Origin: Pseudomonas lurida
Lineage (GTDB): Bacteria > Pseudomonadota > Gammaproteobacteria > Pseudomonadales > Pseudomonadaceae
NCBI RefSeq assembly: GCF_013522705.1
Contig: NZ_JAAMRE010000039.1
Span: 1-53,510 of the forward strand
Length of the DNA: 53,510 nucleotides
Reading direction: 5' to 3'
The position numbers were made by a program, and so were the translations under genes. Positions 1 through 9,140 of this stretch are shown piece after piece. The notes beneath the pieces were generated by a model that saw only the letters and a program-made list of their open reading frames with translations, made no database searches and was not told the DNA's origin. Every line of letters begins with the position of its first letter. The stretch's first letter is position 1.

Positions 1-3000
1 TACGGAGGGTAAACGTGCCTGCCGGAATGTTGATTTCCAGCAGCGGTCGGCCTTTCGAATCCACCGCCGGCGAGCGAAGCACCATGCCCAGGATGATTTC
101 CTGAATGATCGCCTTACTGATGATCGCCGTGTTGAACACAGCTTGGCCGTTCTCGATGACGAACATCGGGTCAACCTTTCCGCTCACCTCGTTCACCACC
201 GCAAAGCGCTGAGCGAAGATCAAGAATTCCGACTGCTCTCCATTCGATCCAAACGCTAGCCCCGACACCACCTTCCTCCCATCCACGATTGTCTGGGCCT
301 TCATGGTGGTCTGTGCCGAAACTCTGCCGTCCAGACGGACGACTGTCTCGCTCACCGCCTGCACGGACGCACTTGTCTGCCCGATACTCGACTGCAGCGT
401 TTCCGATACCTTGGCCTGCGCCTCGATTTCAGATGCTCGCACCCGCTTCTCAGTGCTGATAGCCGCGGTCGATTCCCACGCCTTAATGGCCCCCGCCAGA
501 TCGCCTGAGCCGTTGTCACCGCGGACAGAAGCACGCAGCGCCTCATTGCTCGAAGCCTGCGACGTGATCTTTCCGTCCAGGTTCGTGACTTTCGAATCCA
601 AGCTTGTGATCGCCTGGGCATTGCCGGTCGCCTTCTGATCAACAGCAGAAAGATCGCTTTTAAGCTGGGTGATCTGCGTGGCCGACGTCTCGCGGTTGCT
701 GGCTACCACCTGCTCCAGGACGGTCAGCGACGACTTGTTTTCGCCAACCTGAGCACCCAGGCTAAGCAGTTGCTGGGCCATCGCGTCGTTTTCACTAGCT
801 CGGGTTTTACGCTCAACGGCAAGATCTGCCGTGGACGTCCACCCTTTGATCGCGTCGGCAAGTTCGCCGGCGCCGTCACCACCACGAGCAGCGGAGCGCA
901 GCGCCTCCACCGAGGTAGCAGTAGCCACGATTTGGCCGTCGAGTTCCCCGATCTTCGTCTCGATGATCTGCACCTGGGATGCCAGCGCGTTCGCTGTTTC
1001 CAGGATGGTGCCGATGTCGGTCCAATAGTCTGCGTCGGGCGGCGCCTCTCCCACGGGCACCGGACCTTTTGCTTGGTAGAGACGTTGATCAAGCCGGACT
1101 ATGTCGCCCTTAAGATAGGGCTTGGCCGGGTCGTAAGCGAGCGCATCGGTCACTTGCTGGATCAGGTCTTCCAGTTCCTGCTTGGCTTCCTCGAGGCGTT
1201 CATTTACAGAGCCTGGACCGTCGCCGGTGATCAGCTCGATCTCTGCGCGCAGGCCTGGGTACAGAGCGCCCTTGCCGATCTTCTCGGCGTAGTACGCGTC
1301 ATAGTCGCTCTCGTTGGTGCTGGCTTGGCCATTGACGGCGCCAGGTACCGGGAAGAAAGGGCCGACGTTGCCGGTCCTGTCCACCAGGCGAGCCCAGAAG
1401 AACAGGCTTGCACCAGGCAACAGCGCGTGCATCTCGTGCTTCGCCTGCGGATAGCTGAAGTCGCTAAGCTTGATCGCAGTCGTCAGGTCCGCCGATTGGC
1501 TGTACCAGAGTTCCGTCCGCTGGGTGTCTTCGGCACCTGGTGGAAATCCCCACTGGATACCGATGCCATAGACCAGGCTGGTGGTGGTCAGGAACGACAC
1601 CGCCGGCGGCGCCCCGGTTTTCCCTTCCAGATTGGTCAGGACTGAGGTTTTCGGGATCGACGAAACGTTGAGCGCGCTTACCGCCCTGACTCTCGCCATG
1701 TACTGACCCGAGTAGATTCCGCGCACGTCGACCATTAGCTCGGCGGTTTGCGGTACCGTCATCCATTCGCGCGCGCCCCACTTCCACTCGACGTCATAAG
1801 CGACCGCACCCGGCGCTGCATCCCAGGCGATAGACATAACCGTGACGGCGATACCCTGCTCTATCACGACGTGCTGGCTCAGCATCACGCGCGCCGGAGC
1901 ATCCTGCGTGCCCACGGGGATGCCGGTGATTGGCCGGGTATCCACCACGGCACCGTTATCGATCGCCGGAAACTTGCTCGGGTCGTGTTGGATTACCTCG
2001 AGCTGGTACTGGTGCCACTCCGGCCGCGTGACGTTGCGGACGTAAAACTGCATCAGCTTTAGGTCTTCGTAATCGAGGATCCAGCCGCTTTCTGGCAACG
2101 GCTGCTCACTGAAATCTGCCATGACGGTGACATCTCGGCCGGCTACGGACTTCACAACACGGGCCTCAGATTTCCCACTGGGTAGGTTGACCATTAAGCG
2201 CGCGCCAACGGGCACAACCGTATCCCGATCAAGCGTAACCACGCGGCCGGCGGACGCTGAGATGCGCCCGCCGTTGTTTCTGCCCACCAACATCGGGTCT
2301 GCCACGGCGATGACCTGCCCAGGCTTTGGAATGCCGCCATCCAAGCCGACACGGAACACACCGCCTTGTGTTTGGAGCTTCTCCGTAAGGGCAGCCCACT
2401 GGCCGGCGCGCTGCGCCTGGCCCTGCGATGTGCACGCGATAGCGCTCACAGACGTCTCGCGAACGATACCGCCCAACTCAACCATTGCCTCATCGTCGAA
2501 CACCGGTTCCTTGTCGGTTTCGAAGCCCTGGTCAGGGTTGTCCCAGGCCACCATGTACAGCGTGTGGCGATCACGCGCGCGCGTGCCCTCGTACTTGACG
2601 GCGCCGTTGTTCAGGATTTGGGTCTGGTTGTAGGTGTAGACCGGGTCGCCCGGCATATCCGCATTGACCACGATCTGGCTTCCATCCCAGTAAGCCAGAC
2701 CGTGAAAGATCGATGCCAGGTCCTGCAACACGGCGTAGGCCTCGGCCTGCTTCTGCAGGTACAGGTTGCAGGTGAAGCGTGGCTCCATGCCGCCTTTGCC
2801 GTCCGGCACCATCTGATCGCAGTGCTGCGCAATGCGATAAAGCGACCAGCGATCAACCATCGTGGCATCGATGCGATCGCCCAGGCCGTAGTACGGGTGC
2901 AGCACCAAGTCGTAAAAGACCCATGCCGGGTTGTTGGTGTAGGCCTCTTTGAATGTACCGTCCCAGATGCCGTTGCTGGTACCGGTGCCCGACGTCGCAT

Positions 3001-3832
3001 AAGTGCGCGTCGAGGCGTCATAGTTGCTCGGCACGCGAACGATGCGGCCGCGCATCAATACCGCAATCTTGGCGATATCGCCGCCGAATGTCTGGGCGTC
3101 GTACTCGATCGCGCTGACGGCGGTAAGCGGGTATTCCTGGTCGCTGTCGACTACCTCAGCGATGGCCTTTACCACCATCTGATCGGCCACCAAATCCGAA
3201 TTGGCGTTCGGCGTCAGCCGGCGAACTCGAATCGTCCAGCGGTTGCCGTCTGGCAGTTCCAGCCGGTGCGCACGCTCGTACTCGGTGACGTTCTTGCGAT
3301 CAACGAACGACACTAAGGCCTCGACGTACGGCCCGCCGTCAGTTGCGATATCCACGGCGTAATCGATTCGCACGCCATTGATATTGCCGGACGCGTCCTG
3401 GCTTCGCAGGGCTGGCCAGCTCAGGCGCAGGCGGATCGCGTCGGCCACCTGGTTGGTCACGGTGTGCAGCCAGGGCGTGCCGAAGATCAACTCCTGCTTT
3501 ACGTCGATCTCGTTGCTGGCCTCGGTGATTCCTTCCAGCCGCTCCTGGTTGAGCTCGCCGCTGCGGAACTGCCATTTCACGCTCGGGTAGTTGAGCGTAC
3601 CGTCCTCGCCCTGAATGGGCGTCCCGTCCAACTTGACCGAACGCAGCCCATTCACCGGACCGACGATGGGGCCCCAGCTCCACATGTAGACGATGCGCGC
3701 GGTGGAAATCGACGGCACGCTGTTCAGGGCAATGCTCGGCTTTTTCTCTTTGGCCTGGCCGCCCTTGCCGCCGTGCACGGCGCGGCGCTTGGGAGTGATC
3801 GCGCGGGGCGCCTTCTTTGCTACTGCGCTCAT
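1..3832 (-). CDS. Tail tip / host specificity protein J, 3' end cut by window edge
   Basis: Central tail-tip protein of a lambda-like siphophage, which recognises the host surface and closes the tail tip. The minus strand is open from an ATG at 3832, with GGAGGG six bases upstream, to the window edge: 1277 codons without a stop. It begins MSAVAKKAPRAITPKRRAVHGG. The N-terminal third has typical gpJ sequence (VRRLTPNANSD, AIEYDAQTFGGDIAKIAVLMRGR, NPAWVFYDLVLHPYYGLGDRID). Fibronectin-like segments follow, then a C-terminal coiled-coil-rich part resembling the DUF1983 region. That C-terminal part contains two related copies of a unit (near codons 970-1010 and 1090-1130). It is the last gene of the M-L-K-I-J series and a terminator hairpin precedes it. 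The family call is firm; receptor specificity cannot be read because the end is missing. Confidence 0.93.
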   Translation of the reverse strand, partial: MSAVAKKAPRAITPKRRAVHGGKGGQAKEKKPSIALNSVPSISTARIVYMWSWGPIVGPVNGLRSVKLDGTPIQGEDGTLNYPSVKWQFRSGELNQERLEGITEASNEIDVKQELIFGTPWLHTVTNQVADAIRLRLSWPALRSQDASGNINGVRIDYAVDIATDGGPYVEALVSFVDRKNVTEYERAHRLELPDGNRWTIRVRRLTPNANSDLVADQMVVKAIAEVVDSDQEYPLTAVSAIEYDAQTFGGDIAKIAVLMRGRIVRVPSNYDASTRTYATSGTGTSNGIWDGTFKEAYTNNPAWVFYDLVLHPYYGLGDRIDATMVDRWSLYRIAQHCDQMVPDGKGGMEPRFTCNLYLQKQAEAYAVLQDLASIFHGLAYWDGSQIVVNADMPGDPVYTYNQTQILNNGAVKYEGTRARDRHTLYMVAWDNPDQGFETDKEPVFDDEAMVELGGIVRETSVSAIACTSQGQAQRAGQWAALTEKLQTQGGVFRVGLDGGIPKPGQVIAVADPMLVGRNNGGRISASAGRVVTLDRDTVVPVGARLMVNLPSGKSEARVVKSVAGRDVTVMADFSEQPLPESGWILDYEDLKLMQFYVRNVTRPEWHQYQLEVIQHDPSKFPAIDNGAVVDTRPITGIPVGTQDAPARVMLSQHVVIEQGIAVTVMSIAWDAAPGAVAYDVEWKWGAREWMTVPQTAELMVDVRGIYSGQYMARVRAVSALNVSSIPKTSVLTNLEGKTGAPPAVSFLTTTSLVYGIGIQWGFPPGAEDTQRTELWYSQSADLTTAIKLSDFSYPQAKHEMHALLPGASLFFWARLVDRTGNVGPFFPVPGAVNGQASTNESDYDAYYAEKIGKGALYPGLRAEIELITGDGPGSVNERLEEAKQELEDLIQQVTDALAYDPAKPYLKGDIVRLDQRLYQAKGPVPVGEAPPDADYWTDIGTILETANALASQVQIIETKIGELDGQIVATATSVEALRSAARGGDGAGELADAIKGWTSTADLAVERKTRASENDAMAQQLLSLGAQVGENKSSLTVLEQVVASNRETSATQITQLKSDLSAVDQKATGNAQAITSLDSKVTNLDGKITSQASSNEALRASVRGDNGSGDLAGAIKAWESTAAISTEKRVRASEIEAQAKVSETLQSSIGQTSASVQAVSETVVRLDGRVSAQTTMKAQTIVDGRKVVSGLAFGSNGEQSEFLIFAQRFAVVNEVSGKVDPMFVIENGQAVFNTAIISKAIIQEIILGMVLRSPAVDSKGRPLLEINIPAGTFTLR

Positions 3833-3851
3833 GCGCCCTCCAGAATGCAAA

Positions 3852-3869
3852 AACCCGCCGAAGCGGGTT
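3852..3869 (-). terminator. Intrinsic terminator between tail genes I and J
   Basis: Read on the minus strand, a 7-bp stem (AACCCGC/GCGGGTT) with a TTCG tetraloop runs straight into T5. It lies in the 52-bp gap between I and J, so late transcripts must read through it to express J. Confidence 0.8.
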
Positions 3870-3884
3870 GTGGTGTTGGTTGGA

Positions 3885-4472
3885 TCAGATGTTGTCTTGG
3901 GTGTAGACCCCACCCGACTCCACCGCGCCACCGATCTCGCGCTCTCCGTACAGCAACGGGTATGGGTTGCCCTGGGCGATGGTGGTGACGGCGCCGCCGA
4001 AACCGTAGCTTGGGTTGTTGCCGTCGTCGTTTTGGTTGTCCGTGGATACGTTCGTGGCCGGCGAAAGCATCTGCACCATTCCGCCCAGGCCGACCGCCGC
4101 ACCCGCAGCCAACAGGCCCATGCCAAGGGCAGACGACGTGCCGCCGGTGAACAGGCCACCCACAATCAGCGCCACCCCGAGGATGGTCTGGAACAGGCCG
4201 GCCTGCTTACTTCCCTGGATAATTGGCTGGATGCGGATATCGCCTTCGGTCCGACCAACCATCCCGAGCTCTTCAAGGCCTATATTTCGCTCGTCGACAA
4301 ACACAGCGAAAACCATGCCGCGCTCTTCGGCGCTGCGCATGAACTTCTCGAAACCGGGCTTCATCATGCAGAGCGCTGTTGTTGCGTCGTGGATGCCGTG
4401 CAGGTCGAGCCGGTATTCCTTGCCAAACTTCTTGCCCAGCACCCCGCCGAGCTTGATGGTGCGCATTGTCAT
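3885..4472 (-). CDS. Tail assembly protein I (lambda gpI family)
   Basis: A 195-aa tail-tip assembly factor of the lambda gpI family. The N-terminal half is a compact domain (MRTIKLGGVLGKKFGKEYRLDLHG). It is followed by a Gly/Ala-rich hydrophobic stretch near residues 95-130 (GLFQTILGVALIVGGLFTGG), typical of the family, and a Gly-rich C-terminus containing NPYPLLYGEREIGG. The ATG overlaps the stop of K (ATGA), indicating translational coupling. Position between K and J matches lambda. No enzymatic role is known; gpI is needed for tip assembly and is not thought to remain in the virion. Confidence 0.9.
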   Translation of the reverse strand: MTMRTIKLGGVLGKKFGKEYRLDLHGIHDATTALCMMKPGFEKFMRSAEERGMVFAVFVDERNIGLEELGMVGRTEGDIRIQPIIQGSKQAGLFQTILGVALIVGGLFTGGTSSALGMGLLAAGAAVGLGGMVQMLSPATNVSTDNQNDDGNNPSYGFGGAVTTIAQGNPYPLLYGEREIGGAVESGGVYTQDNI

Positions 4473-5251
4473 GGGCGGTAGTCCTTGTGCCGGAGTATCA
4501 GCCGAACGCGGTTGGCCAGCGACCAGCCGTAGATCTCGCGCGCCGCCAGGCGGCCGGCCATGTGGTGATAAATGAACGGTCCAAAGCCGCCCAGGACCGG
4601 TGCAGGTTCACTGGCCAGCGACGGGTCATCACCCAGATAGATCGCGGCGTGGTTGGGGAAATAGCATTCCCGGCCCGGTGTTGGAACCTGCAACACCAGC
4701 ATGTCGCCCCGCTGCGCCTCGCTCACCTGGTAGAAGCCGACCGCCGCGAAGTTGTCTTCGTAGAGGCTTGGGCCGTCTTTCTTCTCCCACCACAGGTCGG
4801 TGCGCTCGAAGTTCGGCAGATCCAGGCCAGCCTCGCGCGCGTACCAGTCGCGACATGCTGCCCAGCAGTCCAGCAGACCATGGGAGAAATCACGGCCCAG
4901 CAGTGGCGCCTGGAAGCCCGCTGGCTTGAACCACTCGAAGTCCCCGCCGGGCCAGCCCACGATGCCCCAGGGCAATTCGTGCAATTCGCAGCTGACCCGG
5001 TCCGCCATACTCGGCGTGGGCGCCTTGTCAGGGTGGCTGTGGATGATCGCCAGCACGTCACCGCGATCCTCGGCGGCAGCCATGTCCTTGTGGTCGATCT
5101 GGAAGTGTTCGCGCGGCGTCGTGGCGAGGTTCGAGCAGGGCACGTACTCCCTACCGGCGGCCGACTTGATCAGCACGCCGCAGGCTTCTGCCGGGTAGAC
5201 ACGCTCAGCGTGCGCGCGGATCTCGTCCTGCAGTGTTTTGTTGATGCGCAT
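4469..5251 (-). CDS. Tail tip assembly protein K: JAB/MPN peptidase plus NlpC/P60 domain
   Basis: A 260-aa two-domain tail protein matching lambda gpK. Residues 15-90 form a JAMM metalloprotease-like domain: Glu22 in PAEACGVL, then H71-S-H73-P...PSMAD84. The C-terminal half is NlpC/P60-like, with the expected Cys129 in LLDCWAACRDWY and a His in FPNHAAIYLG near residue 214. The NlpC/P60 part probably cuts peptidoglycan during DNA entry or acts in tip assembly. I chose the ATG at 5251 (MRINKTLQDE), two bases after the stop of L, with GAGG overlapping that stop. The longer reading upstream is only L sequence in another frame. Confidence 0.92.
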   Translation of the reverse strand: MRINKTLQDEIRAHAERVYPAEACGVLIKSAAGREYVPCSNLATTPREHFQIDHKDMAAAEDRGDVLAIIHSHPDKAPTPSMADRVSCELHELPWGIVGWPGGDFEWFKPAGFQAPLLGRDFSHGLLDCWAACRDWYAREAGLDLPNFERTDLWWEKKDGPSLYEDNFAAVGFYQVSEAQRGDMLVLQVPTPGRECYFPNHAAIYLGDDPSLASEPAPVLGGFGPFIYHHMAGRLAAREIYGWSLANRVRLILRHKDYRP

Positions 5252-5253
5252 GG

Positions 5254-5958
5254 TCACCTCGATCGTGCGATAAGGCTCGCGCCCATGGACCCACCAAAGC
5301 GGCGGGTGTTGCCTCGGATCTTGCAGCTGCTCCACCAGCCGCCGCACCGGTCCAGCGCCGGGTTGTCGGTAGGTTGGTTCTTTTTGTCGAACATCGCGCT
5401 GCCGGTATAGGCACAGGCCTCCTGCCGATACCCGCCGCGGCACGCCCACCGGCAAAGCTTGGTGATCTGCTGGGAAGGCAACATCTGCCCTTCCATGTCC
5501 GTCGGGCTCGACAGCGAAAACGTGACAGAGATGCTGGGCAGCGCCTCTGTCTTCTGCTCGATAAACCAGAGGTTCGTCCTGCTCTGGTTGCTGGCATCCG
5601 GGTTGCCCTCGGGGAAGTTGGCCGCATCCAGGAAGTGACGGAATGTCTCAATGACCTTGACCCGGCATCCAGCCAGGTCGCGGAACTGGAAGCACAGGGC
5701 GGTGATTGCGCCGCGCACGCCGCCGAGCTCATCGTCGACCTGGAGCGTCGGCGTGGCCGGCCGGCCGTCACCGCGAATATCGAACCCCTTGGCCTCGATC
5801 TGCAAAGGCGAATACAGCTGGCCCTGCCAGATGATGTCGCCCTCATGGGCGTGCCCGTGGAAGCGCCAGATAGTGGCGCCCAGGCGTGTGGCGTCCAGTT
5901 CGTAAAGCCTGATTTGATTGCCAGGCTCCAGCTTTTGAAGATCGGAGTTGTAAATCAT
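5254..5958 (-). CDS. Minor tail protein L (Fe-S binding family)
   Basis: A 234-aa protein of the lambda gpL family, part of the tail tip. The C-terminal half has Cys pairs spaced as in gpL, which binds an iron-sulfur cluster: LCRWACRGGYRQEAC, then DRCGGWWSSC. The N-terminal domain (MIYNSDLQKLEPGNQIRLYELD) is typical. I used the ATG at 5958 rather than the in-frame TTG 12 bases upstream; GTGGGG lies before it. A terminator hairpin lies just upstream, and K begins two bases downstream. Confidence 0.9.
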   Translation of the reverse strand: MIYNSDLQKLEPGNQIRLYELDATRLGATIWRFHGHAHEGDIIWQGQLYSPLQIEAKGFDIRGDGRPATPTLQVDDELGGVRGAITALCFQFRDLAGCRVKVIETFRHFLDAANFPEGNPDASNQSRTNLWFIEQKTEALPSISVTFSLSSPTDMEGQMLPSQQITKLCRWACRGGYRQEACAYTGSAMFDKKNQPTDNPALDRCGGWWSSCKIRGNTRRFGGSMGASLIARSR

Positions 5959-5975
5959 GGGGCCCCACAAACAAG

Positions 5976-5998
5976 AAGCCCCGCACAGGGCGGGGCTT
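5976..5998 (-). terminator. Intrinsic terminator between tail genes M and L
   Basis: A 9-bp perfect stem (AAGCCCCGC/GCGGGGCTT) with a 5-base loop, followed on the minus strand by the T-rich run TTCTTGTTTG. The stem is nearly identical to the terminator at 19732-19753. Confidence 0.75.
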
Positions 5999-6006
5999 GA
6001 TAAGGG

Positions 6007-6357
6007 TTAGGGTCTAGGGTTGAAAACCTGCTTCACCGAGAAGGTGACGGTGTAGATGTTCGCGCCCAGCGCTTTCTTCTTGTAGCCGTTGGTTCTGTAC
6101 CAGCCTTCCGGTTCCCCGGGCGGCGAGTAGCGGAAGGCCTTGTAGCCTTCGTGTCGATCGAGGAACTTGATCAACTCCGGCAACTCTTCGCCGGGGTAGT
6201 CTTCGCCGGTGTGCACCAGGTTCCAGACTTGGCTCTTGGTGTTGATACCAATCCCCCCCGCCTGGGCCATGCCATCGCCGAACTGGTTCTCCCATGTGCG
6301 CTGACTGACATCGCCGTCTGCCCCAGCCTCAACGTCAAAATCAAATGTCTCAGCCAT
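6007..6357 (-). CDS. Minor tail protein M
   Basis: A 116-aa protein of the lambda gpM family (phage minor tail). Typical features are the N-terminal MAETFDFDVEAGADGD and the closing TVTFSVKQVF, with GYKKKALGANIYTVTF just before. The ATG at 6357 overlaps the tape-measure stop (TGATG) with GGAGG five bases upstream, which fixes the start; the longer frame is not needed. It probably sits where the tail tube meets the tip. Confidence 0.88.
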   Translation of the reverse strand: MAETFDFDVEAGADGDVSQRTWENQFGDGMAQAGGIGINTKSQVWNLVHTGEDYPGEELPELIKFLDRHEGYKAFRYSPPGEPEGWYRTNGYKKKALGANIYTVTFSVKQVFNPRP

Positions 6358-9074
6358 CAACGCCTCCACAGCAGACCGTTCTGCCCCATTTCACGTTGGA
6401 GGAATCTCCTGAACTGAGCCTCCTGCCCCGCTTCCATCGCCTCTCCTTGGCGTCGAGCATCCTGGTCGCTCATCCCTGGTTGAGCCTGAACTGTTACCTG
6501 AGGGCTATAGACAATCTGAACGGGGCCGCCAGTAGGCGCGCTTGATGCCCCGCCGGAGTCGACCATGGCAGCACGTCCATTACCAACTGACTCCAGGCTG
6601 CCAGCGCCGATCTGCGCATAGGGCTGGGCACCGCTCAGGCTGTTGTCGATCCTGGACAGCATTGCATCCAGTTTCGCGCTGGTTTGAGCAGTGGTCACCC
6701 GCTCGCCCTTTTGCAGGAACCAGCTGCCGTCTTCTGGAACCGAGTCGATACCGTCGTGCGCCATACCCGAGAGGGCAGTCATGCCCACCGCTTGCGCAAG
6801 AGGGCCGGTGACGGTCAGTGCTGTAGCCATCGCGGCAGGCGCAGCCGCTGGCCCGATGATCGGGATAGCGGCCGTTGACGCGTACGCGTTGAGCCCCGCC
6901 TGGAGCGACATCGCCGCAGCATTCGCACCCAATGTCGTCGCGGCGCCCGCCTGGGTGGTCTTACCCACCAATAGTTGCACACCTTGGTAGATCAGCCACT
7001 GGGCTGCCATATCACTGAGAGCATTAAGCATTGACTTGGCGAAGTTACCGACCATGTCACCCAGGGCGTCCCCGGCATCCTCTGCGCCACTGGCCACGTC
7101 CGAGAAGAACGTGCCGAGACCACTGGTGCCTTGCTGTAGCGCTGTGTTAGTGAGGTCTGCGGCCTGGGCAGAATAGTTCCTCGCCGCGTCTGCGTAGTTC
7201 GCCCACGCTTCGTTGACGCCGTTCATCCAATTGGCTTGCTGCTCATCAGTGGCAGCATAAAAGTTCTGCTGATCTTGCAAACGCTTGTCGTACTCGCGCT
7301 TGAGGACCGCCGTTTCCTTCGCGTATAGCGAGTCTCCTATTTGACCGGTGTTGTGCTGCTCCTCAAGGTTAGCCACATCAGCTGCATATTTTTGGCGCAT
7401 TGCCAGGTCAGCACGCATCCGGTCACGGGCCTTGTCGCCCATCCCGACGCCGGCAAGTTCCTGATCAAACCCGTCCTTTGTGGTTTGAGTGGCCAACGCT
7501 TGCGCGTTCTTGAACGCCGTCAGCTTGAGGGCGTCCTCATTAGCTTTCTGGATCTCTTTGAGCTTATCGAGCTCGGCGGCCAACCCCATGAGTTCCTTCT
7601 TGCGCGCTTCGCTCAGGTTGCCGAGCTTGCCCTCCTGCAGCTCGAACGAAAGCTTCATTACCTCGGTGGCGTCTTTCTGCTTGTCGCCCGTGGTGTTGAT
7701 CAGCGCAATCTGCCGCTTGTAGCCTTCCTCAGTCGTCTTGAAGGCGTTGTCCAGTGCCTTCTGCGCGGCCTCAGCGGCTTTATCCGGACCGTTTTTGCCC
7801 AGCAAGCCGGTGATGCTGGTGGCTGGAAGTACGGTCGCAGGCGTCTCTGGTGTTTCCGACTTGCCGTCATCCCACCCCATTTGCTTGGTGTAGCGCTTGT
7901 ACTGGTCCAGCTTGGCCTCGGCCTCGCGCTGGGCGGCCTTCCAGTCCTTGTTCAGCAGAGCGTCACCAACGTACAGCGACGGGTCAGTAGCAATCTTTCC
8001 CAGTGGCCCGGATGCATTGTTGTAAGCGGCCAGGTTGTCGACCAGTTCCTGCTGCTTGGCTACGCCAGCCAGGTGGCGGTCCTTGTCGGAGCCGAACGCC
8101 GATGCTTTGAGCACCTGGTACTGGTTGATCAGGCTTTGCACGTCCGCCGGGAGGCGGGCTATGCCCTGAGCGGCAGCACCCGTTATTTTGAGCACCATCG
8201 CCGCCAGGTCGGTCATGCCCTGCTGAAACTCGGGATCAGTGACAATGGCGTGCAGTGAATCCATCGAGTCTTGCAAGGGACTGATATCAACGCTGGCCAG
8301 ACCGGCAGCGAACTCGTTTTTGAGACCCTTGGCTTGGTCTTCCATATCCTTCAGCAGATCGTAGGTCTTCACAAGAGCGTCGATCTGCTTCTGGTCCATT
8401 GCAATGCCGTAGTCGCCGGCCTGCTTCGCCAGCTTGCGGAAGCCCTCGGCGTTGTTGTCCAGCAAGGGCAGCATCCGCGATAGGTCGTTGCCAAGGCTTT
8501 CAAGGATGTTGATCTTCTCAGCCTGAGTGCCGACGCTCTCCAAGCCTTTGGCGATCGCCAGCAGTTGCTGGTCGGGTGTGAGCGTGGCAAGCGCCTTGGC
8601 CGAAAGCCCTAGCTTGTTCAGCGCGTCTACCGCCTCACCGCCGTTGGTGATCAGCACGTCACCGATCTTGTCTCCAATGTCCTTGAAGATATCGGCCATG
8701 TTGTCGCCGGATAGACCGGCGCGCTCGGCGGCGTACTGCCACTCCTGGAGTGACCGAGTGTTCATCCCAAGGGACTTGGCCCAGCGCTGCGTCTCGGCTG
8801 TCGCCTCTGCGGTCTGCTTGAGCATTGCCAGGGAGGCGGCGCCGGCAGCGGCGGCGCCAGTGACCAGGCTGGCGACCGCAGTGCCGGCGAGCTTTCCAGC
8901 TTGTTCTGCGGATAACCCCATGCGATTAAAGGCACGGTCCACTACGCCCAGGTTACCGTCGATTTTCTTACTTGCGTTGCCGACAGCGTTATCAGCACGG
9001 TTCAGCTCACTGCGCAGCTGTTGCGTCGTCGCTTCAATGCGCACCAGCATCCCGTGTACGTCAGTGTCGGCCAT
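6357..9074 (-). CDS. Tail tape measure protein (lambda gpH-like)
   Basis: A 905-aa tape measure protein. The N-terminus (MADTDVHGMLVRIEATTQQLRSELNRAD) and the C-terminal AHDGIDSVPEDGSWFLQKGERV are characteristic of lambda-type tape measures. Long Ala/Gln/Lys-rich helices fill the centre, and a hydrophobic stretch near residues 680-790 contains WLIYQGVQLLVG and AIPIIGPAAAPAAM. At about 0.15 nm per residue the tail would be about 136 nm, close to lambda. The start is the ATG at 9074 with GGAG six bases upstream; the extra upstream codons lie in a terminator. The G/GT chaperone pair encoded upstream presumably coats it during assembly. Confidence 0.95.
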   Translation of the reverse strand: MADTDVHGMLVRIEATTQQLRSELNRADNAVGNASKKIDGNLGVVDRAFNRMGLSAEQAGKLAGTAVASLVTGAAAAGAASLAMLKQTAEATAETQRWAKSLGMNTRSLQEWQYAAERAGLSGDNMADIFKDIGDKIGDVLITNGGEAVDALNKLGLSAKALATLTPDQQLLAIAKGLESVGTQAEKINILESLGNDLSRMLPLLDNNAEGFRKLAKQAGDYGIAMDQKQIDALVKTYDLLKDMEDQAKGLKNEFAAGLASVDISPLQDSMDSLHAIVTDPEFQQGMTDLAAMVLKITGAAAQGIARLPADVQSLINQYQVLKASAFGSDKDRHLAGVAKQQELVDNLAAYNNASGPLGKIATDPSLYVGDALLNKDWKAAQREAEAKLDQYKRYTKQMGWDDGKSETPETPATVLPATSITGLLGKNGPDKAAEAAQKALDNAFKTTEEGYKRQIALINTTGDKQKDATEVMKLSFELQEGKLGNLSEARKKELMGLAAELDKLKEIQKANEDALKLTAFKNAQALATQTTKDGFDQELAGVGMGDKARDRMRADLAMRQKYAADVANLEEQHNTGQIGDSLYAKETAVLKREYDKRLQDQQNFYAATDEQQANWMNGVNEAWANYADAARNYSAQAADLTNTALQQGTSGLGTFFSDVASGAEDAGDALGDMVGNFAKSMLNALSDMAAQWLIYQGVQLLVGKTTQAGAATTLGANAAAMSLQAGLNAYASTAAIPIIGPAAAPAAMATALTVTGPLAQAVGMTALSGMAHDGIDSVPEDGSWFLQKGERVTTAQTSAKLDAMLSRIDNSLSGAQPYAQIGAGSLESVGNGRAAMVDSGGASSAPTGGPVQIVYSPQVTVQAQPGMSDQDARRQGEAMEAGQEAQFRRFLQREMGQNGLLWRR

Positions 9075-9088
9075 ACTTTTCTCCAGGC

Positions 9089-9113
9089 AAAAAAAACCCA
9101 GCACGTGGCTGGG
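9089..9113 (-). terminator. Strong intrinsic terminator upstream of the tape measure gene
   Basis: On the minus strand a 6-bp stem (CCCAGC/GCTGGG) with a 5-base loop is followed by eight T. It separates the BamE-like lipoprotein gene from the tape measure gene. Confidence 0.85.
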
Positions 9114-9140
9114 CTCTTCGTTTTCTATTTCTAAAGCGGA

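Noticed and set aside
2366..3316. Long plus-strand open frames opposite J and other late genes
   Set aside because: They mirror the reading frame of well-identified minus-strand genes in high-GC DNA and have no ribosome sites or domains.
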